Below, piece after piece: positions 17,853 to 27,600 of a DNA stretch of 64,000 nt. Under the pieces are notes generated by a model, which was not told the DNA's origin, made no database searches, and was given only the letters and a program-made list of their open reading frames with translations. Each line of letters begins with the position of its first letter. Positions within the stretch are counted from its first letter, which is position 1. The position numbers and the translations under genes were made by a program. Source of the DNA: Bacteroidetes bacterium UBA6221 (lineage in GTDB: Bacteria > Bacteroidota > Bacteroidia > Chitinophagales > Chitinophagaceae); NCBI GenBank assembly GCA_002421685.1, contig DISB01000008.1:62001-126000 (forward strand), read 5' to 3'.

Positions 17853-17890
17853 ACAAAGCCCGCATTCTTCAATGCGGGCTTTGTTTTTTT
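17853..17890 (+). terminator. Terminator of the M43 protease gene
   Basis: ACAAAGCCCGCATT and AATGCGGGCTTTGT form a perfect 14 bp stem around the tetraloop CTTC, followed by a T run. Confidence 0.92.
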
Positions 17891-17978
17891 ACCAGTTTCT
17901 TCCAACGCCTGGCAGGGTACCCATCTAAAAAGAAACACAACAGATCATTGTTAATTACCTGAAAAATCTGTAACCTAC

Positions 17979-18815
17979 TTAGTGCACGCTATACAGCATG
18001 CGAAAAGCGTTAAACACTGCCGGGTGGCCTGCGGTAGCATGGGTTTCGTCAGGCAGGTAATCAAAGTACACCCTTATCTTACCTGATTTTGTCCCGCTGA
18101 TTTTTTCTACTAGCCGCTCGGCATATTCTTCCATAGCAGGCTCTTCCGGGCCGAACATCGAACCCTCTTTGCCCACGCCCACATATACAGAAGTGGGCAC
18201 CGCATAATCATCTTTCAGCAGTGCAGGGCTTTTCTTCAGCAGGCCGCCATCATCCCACCAAAGACTGGGGCTGATGATGATATAATTATCAAACATCATC
18301 GGGCGGGTAAGCAATATTTCCGTTGCCAGCAGTCCGCCCAGCGACTGGCCTATTAAAGTAGTTTCGTCATTGGCTGCGTATTTCTCTTTTACAAAAGGCT
18401 GTACTTCCTGTTCTATAAAATCTATGAACCTGGCAGAGCCCCCGCCTGTAGGGCATAGTTCTTTATCTCTTGCACTACGCGATGGGTAGGTAAAATCACG
18501 TTTCCTGTCTGTATTGGCAATGCCTACCAGTATTGATTTGGGCACCCTGCCTATCCAGGGAAAATTATTGTATTGCACTATACCCGCCACATGAATAAAG
18601 TCTTCATCTGCCGAACCATCCAGCAGGTATATAACCGGGTATTGCGCACCTGTGTCATAACCCTCAGGTAAATAAATATTCAATACCCTGCGTTCATTCA
18701 ATACCTCAGAATACAACTCTTCGGTATAACCAAGAAAAAATGGTTTCGCTGTATCGCTTTGGGCAACCGCATATATCGGTACCATCAGCAGGAATATTAT
18801 CAACCTAAGTAACAT
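17979..18815 (-). CDS. Secreted alpha/beta hydrolase, putative esterase (enterochelin esterase-like family)
   Basis: The 278-residue protein has a signal peptide (about 1-18, ending AVAQ) and belongs to the putative esterase family that includes IroE, Fes and antigen 85. LNIYLPEGYD and YPVIYLLDG open the fold, the nucleophile elbow is GQSLGG (Ser near 153), and DETHATAGH near the C terminus supplies the likely catalytic His. It starts 12 nt after the TonB-dependent receptor gene ends, so both are probably one transcript. Relatives hydrolyse siderophores or other ester substrates after uptake; the substrate here is inferred only from that pairing. Confidence 0.8.
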   Translation of the reverse strand: MLLRLIIFLLMVPIYAVAQSDTAKPFFLGYTEELYSEVLNERRVLNIYLPEGYDTGAQYPVIYLLDGSADEDFIHVAGIVQYNNFPWIGRVPKSILVGIANTDRKRDFTYPSRSARDKELCPTGGGSARFIDFIEQEVQPFVKEKYAANDETTLIGQSLGGLLATEILLTRPMMFDNYIIISPSLWWDDGGLLKKSPALLKDDYAVPTSVYVGVGKEGSMFGPEEPAMEEYAERLVEKISGTKSGKIRVYFDYLPDETHATAGHPAVFNAFRMLYSVH

Positions 18816-18827
18816 AACCGCAAATTA

Positions 18828-21218
18828 CTACATCCTACCCTCTTCCAACTGCTCGCGCCTCCGCAATTCATCCCGCTTGCCGAAGTTGTAGGTAAACCCA
18901 AGCGACAGATGCTGTGTGTTGTACATAGTGGATGATGAAACCGCTACTTCAGGCTGGTTCATATCAAAGACATATCTGTATGTGTGGAAAGGGTCGGTAA
19001 CCATGAGTTTTAATGTAGTGGTATCCTTAAACATATTTTTGCCTACCTCTGCGTGGAACCATACGGAGCCGCCGGTTCTTTGCACTACGCTGGTCAGGTA
19101 CCTGCCCGCATATCTCGAATGTACACTTGCAGACAATCCCTTCTTAAATGAAAACTGCGTATCAATGCCCGCATAAAATCCTACCGCGGAATCAAAATGG
19201 TGCCTGCCGTTATAGTCCGCTTCATACTCAGCGTAGTGCCCTTCCGCCGTCAGCCCCAGGTGCAGCCATGGATATACCTGGTTAGTATAATTTCCTGAAA
19301 GGGATGCCCGGGTACTGTTGCCACTGTTGGCATAAAAATGCGTGGCCACATTGGTAGTATTGTCAAACACCAGTTGTTCAATAAAAGTGCCCAGCGTTTT
19401 CGACCAGTTGGCTGTAGTAATGAACCTGCCTTTGAAATTATGTTTCAGCTCCACGTTGTGGGTAAACATCGGTGCAATCATGGGGTTGCCGGTAAAAATA
19501 TTGTATTGCGATGCAAACATGGCAAAGGGGTTCAGGTCGCGGTAATTGGGCCTCCGCACACGCCTGCCATAATTTGCTTCTACAGTATGGTTATCATTTA
19601 TTTTATAGTTAGCAAACGCAGTCGGGAACAGCGATATGTAATTGCGTATAAACTGCACGTCCTGGGTCACCTGGTCGCCTTCGGCATAAGTATGTTCTAC
19701 CCGCAGGCCGCATTGTAATTGTAGTTTATTGATAGCCGTAGTGCTGTTCACATAGGCTGCGCTGATGGCTTCGTTGTATAAGAATTTGTTAGTCCTCGTC
19801 GTATCATTTATCCATCGCCCGTTGTTGTACCTGTCAAACCTGTTTTCTTCGTTCATGGTCATGTAGTTCCCTTTTACGCCGCATTCCAGCTTCACTTTAC
19901 CTGCCTTATTTTCATAGTCAGCCTTTATTACGTACAGGTTCGTCCTGTCTGGTATCTTGTTATCCAGTATTAATGGCTTAGCCACCACGGCACCGCCCTC
20001 ATTATAATTCGTGCTATTCAGTTTCTGGTATATATCGCGACGGTTGATGAAGCTGCCTGCATTCAGTTGAATATTCCGGTTGCTGTCTATAGTATGTTTC
20101 AGGTAGCCATCCAGCTCTATATGGTTGCGTGTATGTCCGTTCCTGTTTTCTGAAATATTATAGATAGTTTGTCCTGTATGAAGGTTGTCAATAGTTGAAT
20201 GGGTCTGGTCCACCTCATCATTGGCATGATAGGTACCCTTAGCTGAAAATGCTATAGAGGTTTTATCGCTCATATCATAATCCACGCCTGCCTTCAGCGA
20301 ATAATCAGGGAATATTTCTTTCTTAAAAGCCTCTTCTTTTATCACAGCTACCGTCTCACCGTCCTGTTTCGACCTGCTTACCTTTTCAGACTGCAGGAAA
20401 CCTTGCCCAAGGTAGTATCCGGGACTAAGCGTAAACGCCAGCTTATTCTTACGCCAGGTCATGTTGCCGCCGGTGATGATGAAAGGGTATCGCCCTTGCT
20501 GGTAGCGGGCATTAGCAGTACCACCCCAGCCCTGCTTCTTTTCCTTACTCATCACTATATTGATAATGCCTGCGTTCCCCTCCGCATCATATTTGGCCGA
20601 TGGCTGCGTCATCAACTCCACTTTGGCTACTTCATTAGCTCCTACACCTTTCAGGTAGTCTGCCAACTCCTGCCCCACCAGTCGCACGGGTTTATCATCT
20701 ATCAACACTACTACTCCTTCTTTGCCTGTAATGCTGATAGAGCCGTCAGCGCCTATACTCACACCAGGTACATTCCTCAGCAGGTCCAGCAGGCTGTTGC
20801 CGGCCTTCATGCTTTCCCGCACATGCACTACTGTTTTGCCCAATTCAGTACTGATTATATTCTTTTGCGCGGTCACCACCACCTCCTCCATCTCGTTACC
20901 TATAGGGTTCAGCACTATAGTTTCTATTTCCGTATTGCCGGTTAACAACACCGGCTGTTTCTTTTGCCGGTAACCCAAGGCTTGTACATCTATAATGTAT
21001 TTGCCGGCAGGTACATTGTTATACACGTACCTGCCTTGTTCATCCGTTTGACCCGATGCCACAAGGGACGAATCGGTCCCGTTAAGCACAGAGACATAGG
21101 CCATTTCTATAGCTGCGCCTTTTTCTGTTTTAACAGTGCCTGTTATACTGTATTGAGCTGAAAGCCGTGTGCTGCACAATAATGAAACAGCTAAGAAGAA
21201 GACGTATCGTTGTTGCAT
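18828..21218 (-). CDS. TonB-dependent receptor-like outer membrane protein
   Basis: The 796-residue protein has a signal peptide (about 1-21), a carboxypeptidase-regulatory-like domain at about 24-105 (ITGTVKTEKGAAIEMAYVSV), a TonB plug at about 115-225 (EVVVTAQKNII to DAEGNAGIINIVMSK), and an outer-membrane barrel of the family seen in Bacteroidota single-component receptors. No SusD partner is nearby. The barrel ends with LGFTYNFG and then a charged tail (about 15 residues) instead of a terminal aromatic residue. First gene of a probable two-gene operon with the esterase. Ligand unknown; a metal-siderophore or other small ester is plausible. Confidence 0.85.
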   Translation of the reverse strand: MQQRYVFFLAVSLLCSTRLSAQYSITGTVKTEKGAAIEMAYVSVLNGTDSSLVASGQTDEQGRYVYNNVPAGKYIIDVQALGYRQKKQPVLLTGNTEIETIVLNPIGNEMEEVVVTAQKNIISTELGKTVVHVRESMKAGNSLLDLLRNVPGVSIGADGSISITGKEGVVVLIDDKPVRLVGQELADYLKGVGANEVAKVELMTQPSAKYDAEGNAGIINIVMSKEKKQGWGGTANARYQQGRYPFIITGGNMTWRKNKLAFTLSPGYYLGQGFLQSEKVSRSKQDGETVAVIKEEAFKKEIFPDYSLKAGVDYDMSDKTSIAFSAKGTYHANDEVDQTHSTIDNLHTGQTIYNISENRNGHTRNHIELDGYLKHTIDSNRNIQLNAGSFINRRDIYQKLNSTNYNEGGAVVAKPLILDNKIPDRTNLYVIKADYENKAGKVKLECGVKGNYMTMNEENRFDRYNNGRWINDTTRTNKFLYNEAISAAYVNSTTAINKLQLQCGLRVEHTYAEGDQVTQDVQFIRNYISLFPTAFANYKINDNHTVEANYGRRVRRPNYRDLNPFAMFASQYNIFTGNPMIAPMFTHNVELKHNFKGRFITTANWSKTLGTFIEQLVFDNTTNVATHFYANSGNSTRASLSGNYTNQVYPWLHLGLTAEGHYAEYEADYNGRHHFDSAVGFYAGIDTQFSFKKGLSASVHSRYAGRYLTSVVQRTGGSVWFHAEVGKNMFKDTTTLKLMVTDPFHTYRYVFDMNQPEVAVSSSTMYNTQHLSLGFTYNFGKRDELRRREQLEEGRM

Positions 21219-21309
21219 GTGGTGGTTTTATACATATAAATATAAGCGCCACATTCATCAACAGTCGCGAGGCATCACTTATTTAGAATAATTTTAACGT
21301 ATGGAGTAG

Positions 21310-21999
21310 CTATTGGGCACGCCGGAGAATATAGCGGCGATTTTTATCAAGGTATGGCATAACTGCTTCAAACCCTCTGCGTTCAAAGTATTCGGATAGC
21401 TTTTTCGTGTTGCCTTCGCTGGTATTAAATTTATATCGTCCAAAAATGGTTGATATTTCAGGAAAGACTGTCCAGAACAGTGGCACTGTTTCTGCTTCAC
21501 TATTCCTGTACGCAATGGCTATGGCCAGATTCTTTGCGATTAAATAGTCTTTCTGTTCAAAATATGTCCACTCTTCCAGCCATACTATCCTGTCAACCGG
21601 TAGTATGGCTGCCTTCCCGATTATCTCCCGCGCTGCCTTAGGTTTAATGGCGATAAATCCCGCGTTATCTTTATTCATACCTGTATAAGCCTGAACTTTT
21701 CTACGCAATACGGACTCACACATCATTTGCCTGAATGTAGCCCTCTCTCCATAGAAGTTGTACAATGAATCAAGCATCTGATGTTCTGCCATTGTCAAGT
21801 CAATTTCCGTTACAATAATCTTTTTCCATGTCGGAATTATTGTTTCGGCGGGAGGCACTGCCTTTTGCGGGTCAAAGATATCATCGGCTACGCCGGGCGT
21901 TAACTCGCTCAAAAGTGTCTGATGGCCTGTTACTCGCTCTTGCGCATGGACAAGCGACCAACTAAAAAAACATAAGAGGATTATGAGAACTATTCGTAT
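21310..21999 (-). CDS. Secreted protein of unknown function; signal peptide present but no standard start codon
   Basis: I do not recognise this family. The reading frame is open from a TGA at 22015-22017 and encodes, from ATA at 21999, IRIVLIILLCFFSWSLVHAQ, a textbook signal peptide ending in an A-Q cleavage site. There is no ATG, GTG or TTG between the stop and that peptide; the first TTG (21912) lies after it. So either ATA is used, or ATG has mutated or been misread. The mature part has no clear motif: a charged helical region (MAEHQMLDSLYNFYGERATF) and a C-terminal RRGFEAVMPYLDKNRRYI segment. It sits alone between copB-like and receptor genes. Confidence 0.55.
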   Translation of the reverse strand: MRIVLIILLCFFSWSLVHAQERVTGHQTLLSELTPGVADDIFDPQKAVPPAETIIPTWKKIIVTEIDLTMAEHQMLDSLYNFYGERATFRQMMCESVLRRKVQAYTGMNKDNAGFIAIKPKAAREIIGKAAILPVDRIVWLEEWTYFEQKDYLIAKNLAIAIAYRNSEAETVPLFWTVFPEISTIFGRYKFNTSEGNTKKLSEYFERRGFEAVMPYLDKNRRYILRRAQ

Positions 22000-22050
22000 A
22001 AGGTTATTGGTATATCAAAAATACTATTTCCCGAAATAAACTGTAACTCT

Positions 22051-24081
22051 TTACTTCAATCTCCTCTTCAACAATTGCGCATTTACAGCTACAACAATAG
22101 TGCTCAAACTCATCAACACCGCACCAATAGCAGGGCTTAACATGATACCCAATGGAAATAATACGCCCGCCGCCAATGGTATGGCGATAATATTATACCC
22201 GGCAGCCCACCACAGGTTTTGTATCATTTTCCGGTAGGTGGCTTTACCAAACAATATCAGGCTGGCTATATCTTTTGGGTTTGAATTGACGAGAATAATA
22301 TCAGCGGTCTCGGCAGCTACATCTGTACCGGAACCAACGGCTATACTTACATCGGCCTGTGCCAAAGCAGGAGCGTCGTTCACGCCATCACCCGTCATGG
22401 CTACATATTCTCCTTTCGCCTGTAGCTCTTTTACTTTCTCCAATTTTTCATGGGGCAATACGTTAGCCATATAGCCGTTCATCTTCAGTTCATCGCTTAC
22501 CTTTTTGGCTACCCTTTCATTATCCCCCGTCAGCAATAGGTTTTTTATGCCTGATGCAGTAAGTGTTTGTACAGCTTCAAAAGACTCCTCTCTTACCTCG
22601 TCTGCAAACACCATATAGCCTGCCACCTTTTTACCGGTCAATACATACACAATAGTACCTACACCAGTATACTCAGCTATCGGGATGTTTTGTTCCTCCA
22701 GGTAATTCGGCCCGGTAACCTTAACATTTTTCCCTTCTACCACACCTTCTAATCCCATTCCCGGCATATAGTGGAACTTATCAGATGCGGGTACGGCTAT
22801 ATTCATTTCTTTAGCTTTCCTCATAATACCTGCAGCTATATAATGTTCCGAGTGTTGTTCAACAGCGGCAGCCAGCCTGAGCAACTCACGTTCGCCCAAA
22901 CTATCATCCAGTACCTTTATTTCCTGCAATTCATGGCTTCCTTTTGTCAGCGTCCCCGTCTTATCAAATATGATAGTCGTTATCAGCCTTGCGTTTTCAA
23001 AAGCCGTTCGGTTGCGTATCAATAAACCTCTCTGAGCTGATGCTGATGTGGATATGGCTACCACCAGCGGCACCGCCAGCCCCAGTGCGTGCGGGCATGA
23101 TATCACCATCACGGTCACCATCCGCTCCAGGGCAAATACGAACGGGTATCCTGCCAGCAACCATACTGCCAACGTAACTACACCGCCCCCTAATGCCACA
23201 AAGGTGAGTATCCGGGCGGCTTTATCAGCAAAATTCTGCGTCTTTGACTTTACCTTCTGTGCATCCTCTACCAGCCTTACTACTTTGTTCAGGTAGCTGT
23301 CTTTGCCTGTATTAGACACCTGCACGGTAAGAGAGCCATTACCGTTTACCGCTCCGCCTATTACCGGTGCGCCTTTATCTTTCTTTACAGGTTTACTCTC
23401 ACCTGTCAGCATACTTTCGTCCACGTAGCTTTCCCCGTCTGCTACTATTCCGTCCACCGGTATTTTTTCACCGGGTTTCACCATTACTATGTCCTCCTTT
23501 TGCAGTTGGTCGGTACGCACATCTTCCACCGTGCCATTGCGGACAAGATGGGCTGTCGCAGGCATCATCTTCACCAGCAGCTCCAGCGACCGGGAAGCGC
23601 CCATTACCGATTTCATCTCAAAATAATGGCCTATGAGCATAATATCTATCAGGGTGGCCATCTCCCAGTAAAAATCCATACCCTCCAACCCGGCAGTAAC
23701 TGCTATACTATACGCCCATGCCACGGTTATTGCTACACCTATCAACGTCATCATGCCGATGGCCTTATCTCTTACTTCATCATACAAACCTTTTAGAAAA
23801 GGATAACCACCGTATACGAAAATGAAAGTCGAAAGCAGGGCCAATACATACCTGTCACCCGGGAAATTCCATTCAAACCCCAACCACTGCTGTATCATGT
23901 GCGACAGGGCAAGAACAGGAACAGACACAACCGTACAGACGATAAAACGTTTCCGGAAATCGCTGACATTGTGTCCGGCATGTTTATCGTGCCCGGTATT
24001 GTCATGCGCTGCATGGCCTTCCGTCACTTTAACGCTCCTATGCTCTTTATGGCTCGCATGGCCATGGTGTTCATGTTCCAT
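22051..24081 (-). CDS. copB: Heavy-metal P-type ATPase, CopB type (CPH), His-rich N terminus
   Basis: The 676-residue pump exports a metal, probably copper, across the inner membrane. The N-terminal 45 residues are rich in His (EHEHHGHASHKEH and three more His clusters) and lack a CxxC domain, as in P1B-3 ATPases. Signature motifs are LTGES (actuator), CPHALGL in the membrane site, DKTGTLT (phosphorylated Asp) and GDGVNDAPAL. The ATG at 24081 (MEHEHHGHASH) is preferred; an in-frame ATG at 24153 would add 24 residues. Odd: the SEHP nucleotide-binding motif reads SEHY. No chaperone or copper regulator lies beside it. Confidence 0.9.
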   Translation of the reverse strand: MEHEHHGHASHKEHRSVKVTEGHAAHDNTGHDKHAGHNVSDFRKRFIVCTVVSVPVLALSHMIQQWLGFEWNFPGDRYVLALLSTFIFVYGGYPFLKGLYDEVRDKAIGMMTLIGVAITVAWAYSIAVTAGLEGMDFYWEMATLIDIMLIGHYFEMKSVMGASRSLELLVKMMPATAHLVRNGTVEDVRTDQLQKEDIVMVKPGEKIPVDGIVADGESYVDESMLTGESKPVKKDKGAPVIGGAVNGNGSLTVQVSNTGKDSYLNKVVRLVEDAQKVKSKTQNFADKAARILTFVALGGGVVTLAVWLLAGYPFVFALERMVTVMVISCPHALGLAVPLVVAISTSASAQRGLLIRNRTAFENARLITTIIFDKTGTLTKGSHELQEIKVLDDSLGERELLRLAAAVEQHSEHYIAAGIMRKAKEMNIAVPASDKFHYMPGMGLEGVVEGKNVKVTGPNYLEEQNIPIAEYTGVGTIVYVLTGKKVAGYMVFADEVREESFEAVQTLTASGIKNLLLTGDNERVAKKVSDELKMNGYMANVLPHEKLEKVKELQAKGEYVAMTGDGVNDAPALAQADVSIAVGSGTDVAAETADIILVNSNPKDIASLILFGKATYRKMIQNLWWAAGYNIIAIPLAAGVLFPLGIMLSPAIGAVLMSLSTIVVAVNAQLLKRRLK

Positions 24082-24171
24082 AAGTATCAAGTTACGAAAT
24101 ATCCCTGTCGGAAATAACTGCTCTGTTATAAATATAGCATCACCAAATTTCATAAAATCAAATTATTAATG

Positions 24172-24179
24172 TATATTTG
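24172..24179 (+). promoter_or_regulatory. Possible -7 box TATATTTG, divergent from copB-like gene
   Basis: TATATTTG fits TAnnTTTG on the plus strand. It would start a transcript through the non-coding block; the first reading frame is a 54-codon one at 24266. A short GTCCC...GGGAC pairing (24187 and 24225) is the only structure I see in the leader. Confidence 0.35.
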
Positions 24180-24265
24180 TTACTGTAGTCCCTCTACTGC
24201 GGGGTTGTAAATACTGCACGTACGGGACACTAATAAACCTGAAGAGGTAACAGCAGTTCTTTGAC

Positions 24266-24430
24266 ATGAAAACAGCCAGCAAAACGCTCAATGCGGTCGG
24301 CCATACTCCGGTTACAAAAATTCCCAGGGGCAAAAAAATGTTCCATTTTCCGAAACCAAATTCATGGCATCATTTCGGAACAAAATCGAAAAACTCCCCT
24401 CCTGCCTGTCCCGCCCGTGCGGGATTTTAG
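24266..24430 (+). pseudogene. 54-codon frame, possible decayed N terminus of a cysteine-synthase-like gene
   Basis: The frame starts MKTASKTLNAVGHTPVTKI. LNAVGHTPVTKI resembles the (I/V)GxTPLVxL start of cysteine synthases, but only about 12 residues fit. After residue 20 it runs into the duplicated element and stops. It could be a remnant cut by the repeat, or chance. The call is weak. Confidence 0.25.
24334..24386 (+). repeat. Direct repeat copy 1 of a ~55 bp element
   Basis: This copy and 24502-24558 share AAAAATGTTCCATTT, AAACCAAA and TGGCATCATTTCGGAA with only a few changes. In this copy TTCCGAAA and TTTCGGAA form an 8 bp stem. Confidence 0.75.
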
Positions 24431-24501
24431 GAGGGGCAGATTTGTATATGCCTTTAGGGCATGTACAAATCGGGGTGGTTGACTCGCATGGAAAATCAGG
24501 T

Positions 24502-24558
24502 AAAAATGTTCCATTTCCCAAAACCAAAAAATCCTGGCATCATTTCGGAAACAAAAAT
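24502..24558 (+). repeat. Direct repeat copy 2 of the ~55 bp element
   Basis: The second copy lies 168 bp after the first, with the same start and end blocks and a few inserted A. The 8 bp stem seen in copy 1 is broken here (TTCCCAAA). Confidence 0.75.
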
Positions 24559-24636
24559 GAAGCCTTGTGCGGTGGGTGCTCCCCGGCATTTATCCCGCCG
24601 CGGCGGGAGGGGGTCGGGGGAAAACTCGCCCGGAAC

Positions 24637-24660
24637 AAAAAAGCGGGCTTGCGCCCGCTT
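24637..24660 (-). terminator. Terminator of smc
   Basis: AAGCGGGC and GCCCGCTT form an 8 bp stem around TTGC (24641-24660). On the minus strand a run of six T follows. Confidence 0.85.
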
Positions 24661-24687
24661 GGTATTTACCTGGTCAAATACAATCTC

Positions 24688-27600
24688 TTAGTTAGCCAAA
24701 CTACGGAAGTCCACAGGCACCAGCTTACTCACACCCGCCTCCTGCATGGTCACACCGTATATCACATCTACGGCAGCCATCGTCTGCTTGTTGTGCGTCA
24801 CCAGTATAAACTGCGAATTGTCGCTGAACTTGCGTATCATCTGCGTGAACTTGCCAACGTTGGCATCATCCAGCGGCGCATCCACCTCATCCAGTATACA
24901 GAACGGGGCGGGCTTGATTAAGTATATCGCAAACAGGAAGGCCGTTGATGTCAGCGTCTTCTCCCCTCCTGATAGCTGGGTAAGCGTACTTGGCTTCTTG
25001 CCTTTAGGCTGTGCGTATATCTCTATACCGCTCTCGGCCAGGTTCTCGGGGTCGGTCAGGCGCAGATCGCACTGGTCTTCTTCTGTAAACAGGGCTTTAA
25101 ACACCGTGATGAAGTTCGTCCGCACCGCCTCAAACGTTTCTTTGAACTTGGTATTGGCAGTAAGTTCCACTTCTTCTATCGTAGCCAGCAGAGACTCTTT
25201 GGCGTCTACCAGGTCTGTCTTCTGTTCCTGTATGAAGTCGTACCTCACTTTCATTTCGGTATATGCCTCGATAGCTGTAGGGTTGATCTCGCCCATGTTC
25301 TCCAGCCGCTTTTTCATGCGGTCGGCTTCGGCAGTCAATTCATCTACGGTCAGCTCCCCGGTACGCTCCTGGTCCAGCACTTCGTCCAGGTTCACTTTGA
25401 ACTCAACACTCAGGCGCTCCTTCATCCCGGCCAGTTGCAGCTTCATCTCGTTCAGTTTATCCTTGATGCCGTTCAGCAACGTTTCAGCCTGCTCTTTCTC
25501 GCGGCGCTTCTGGTTCAGCAGGCCTTCTTTCTCAGAAATCTCGTTGCGCAGTTCGTAGTACAACCGGTCCTTTTCATTCAGGGCTGCCTCGTCGGTCTCC
25601 TTCTGCTTCATCAGGTCGTACAACTCGGTGTCGCCGCTGTTCAGCGTCTTTTCAGTTTCTTCCAGTTGAGCCGAGGCTTCTTTCAGTTGCTGGGTATTGC
25701 TGGTTATCTGCTGTTGCAGGTCTTTATACTGGTTGCTGCGGAAGTTCAGTTCCTGCTTCAATCCTTCCAGCTTGCTTTGCTGGCGGGTGTATTGCAGGTT
25801 CAGTTGGTTATATTGTTCAGTTGCTTGATTAAACTCTTGCTCGGCAGCTTTGAATGCGAAGTCCGCCTGCTCTATCTCAAGGGTGATAGCATGTAACGCC
25901 TCGCTGATTTCATGCAGGGCGTCGCGCGTACTGCCGATGCTCTCATGCGTATCAGCCAGTTGCTGTTCCAGCTCTGCTACGCGTTGCTCGGCACGTTCAT
26001 TCAGGTGCTCGTAGTTGGCTATTTTGTCGCCTATGTTCACCAGCAGGTTTTGCAGGGTATTGATTTCGCTGCGGGTCTGCTCTATGGCCTTATCGTTCAG
26101 CTCTTGGTTGAAGCCTGTAACCAATGTTTGTGTATCGGCAATTTTTTGCTTGAGTACGGCTGTTGATGCAGTCAGGCCTTCTATCTCTTTGGCCAGGCGC
26201 TCCAGGTTTTTGGCACGGCCTATCTTATTGCCTTCAAACAGGCCGATAGAACCACCGCCCAATGTGTACTTGCCGCGCACCATCTTACCGTTCTTCTCTA
26301 CGATGATGTTGCCGTTCTGCATATCCATATTGGTCAGCGCACCTTCGGTATCAGCTATGTACACATGGCCCAGCAGGTGTTGCGCCAGCGGCTTGTATTG
26401 CTCATCCACCGACACTACGCTGAGCGCGGGCACTAAGCCCTGCGGTGCGTTATGGCCGGCGGCATGGTATTGCTGAAACTGGTTCAGGATAAAGAAGTTG
26501 GCCTTGCCCTTCTTGTTATTGTCCAGCAGGTGTACTGCTTTGGCTGCATGCTCTACATTATCTACTATATAGTAGTTCAGGTAACTGTCCAGCAGGTTCT
26601 CCAGCGCGGTGCGGTATTCGTTTTGCACCACAAACACATCAGACAACAGTGGCGCGTTCTTGCCCCACTCTTCGTGTTTGCTCAGGAACTTGATGCTATC
26701 AGGATAGCCTTCAAGACTTTCCACAAGTGATTTCAGCAGGTCGTGTTCGTTACGCTTTGAATCGAGCATCCGGTTCTCGTCCACCAGTTCGGAACGGAGG
26801 CTTTCTATCTGCTCCTGGCTTTGCAGGATTTTGCCTTTCACTTCTTCCTGCCTGTTTACCAGCTTTTCCAGGTCTTCTTTGCGGCCTTGTAGGTTAGCCT
26901 CTGTTTCCTGCTTCTGTGTGTTCAGCTGGCCTATCTGGTCTATACGTTGCTGGCGCTCTTCCTGCACCTGGTGTATGCTGCGCTGTAGGTTCAGTACCGA
27001 TGTATCGGCAATAGCCACTTTCTTTTCAGCATCAAACTGGTCGCGCTGCTTCTGCTGGTATTTGCCACGCAGGCTATCCAGCAATATCTTCTTATCGTCA
27101 AAAGCCTGGCGTTTATCGTCGGCAATACCGCGCAGTCCCTCCAACTCATCGCGCAGCTTTTGCAGCACATCGTTCTCTTCGGTTATCTGTGTTTCGGCAA
27201 AGCTGATAGACTCCTCCAGGCTCTTTATTTGCGCATCAGCACCTGCCAGGAATTCTTTCAGGCTCTTTTCGCGCTCTCTCAGGTGGTCTATCCTTTGCGA
27301 TGCCAGGCGTTTGTCGCTCTCCAGTTGGCGCACTTTGTTCACCAGCTCGTTAAACTGCTTTTGAAGGCCGTTCAACTCCTGCTCCTTAGCTACCAGCTTC
27401 ACCTTCTCCTGCTGCACGGTAGCTTCCTGTTGCGCCACCGTAGCTTCCAGTTGCACCTTGCGGTCAGTTTCGGTATTGTGCTGCTCGTTCAGTTCCCTGT
27501 ATTGGTCGTTGAAGTGCTCGAGCGATGCCTTGGCCAGCTCTATACTTACTTCTTTATATTCAGTCTTTATCTTGAAGTAACGTTCAGCCTTCTTGGCCTG

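Larger units (their letters stand above)
24180..24636. other. Non-coding, hairpin-rich stretch
   Basis: No credible long gene is present. The stretch holds a duplicated ~55 bp sequence, a nested hairpin with CCCCTCCT (24396-24403) pairing AGGAGGGG (24429-24436), a 14 bp hairpin with one wobble at 24439-24471 (GATTTGTA with TACAAATC), and a perfect 16 bp palindrome TCCCGCCGCGGCGGGA at 24593-24608. Long frames crossing it on either strand run into smc antisense or the repeats and look accidental. Confidence 0.7.

Noticed and set aside
24186..24265. Possible riboswitch in the leader after TATATTTG
   Set aside because: Only a 5 bp GTCCC/GGGAC pairing is visible and no known riboswitch core is recognisable.
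24364..24921. A 185-codon plus-strand frame across the repeats and the 3' end of smc
   Set aside because: It reads through the duplicated element, hairpins and the smc terminator and then runs antisense to smc; composition changes along it. Accidental.
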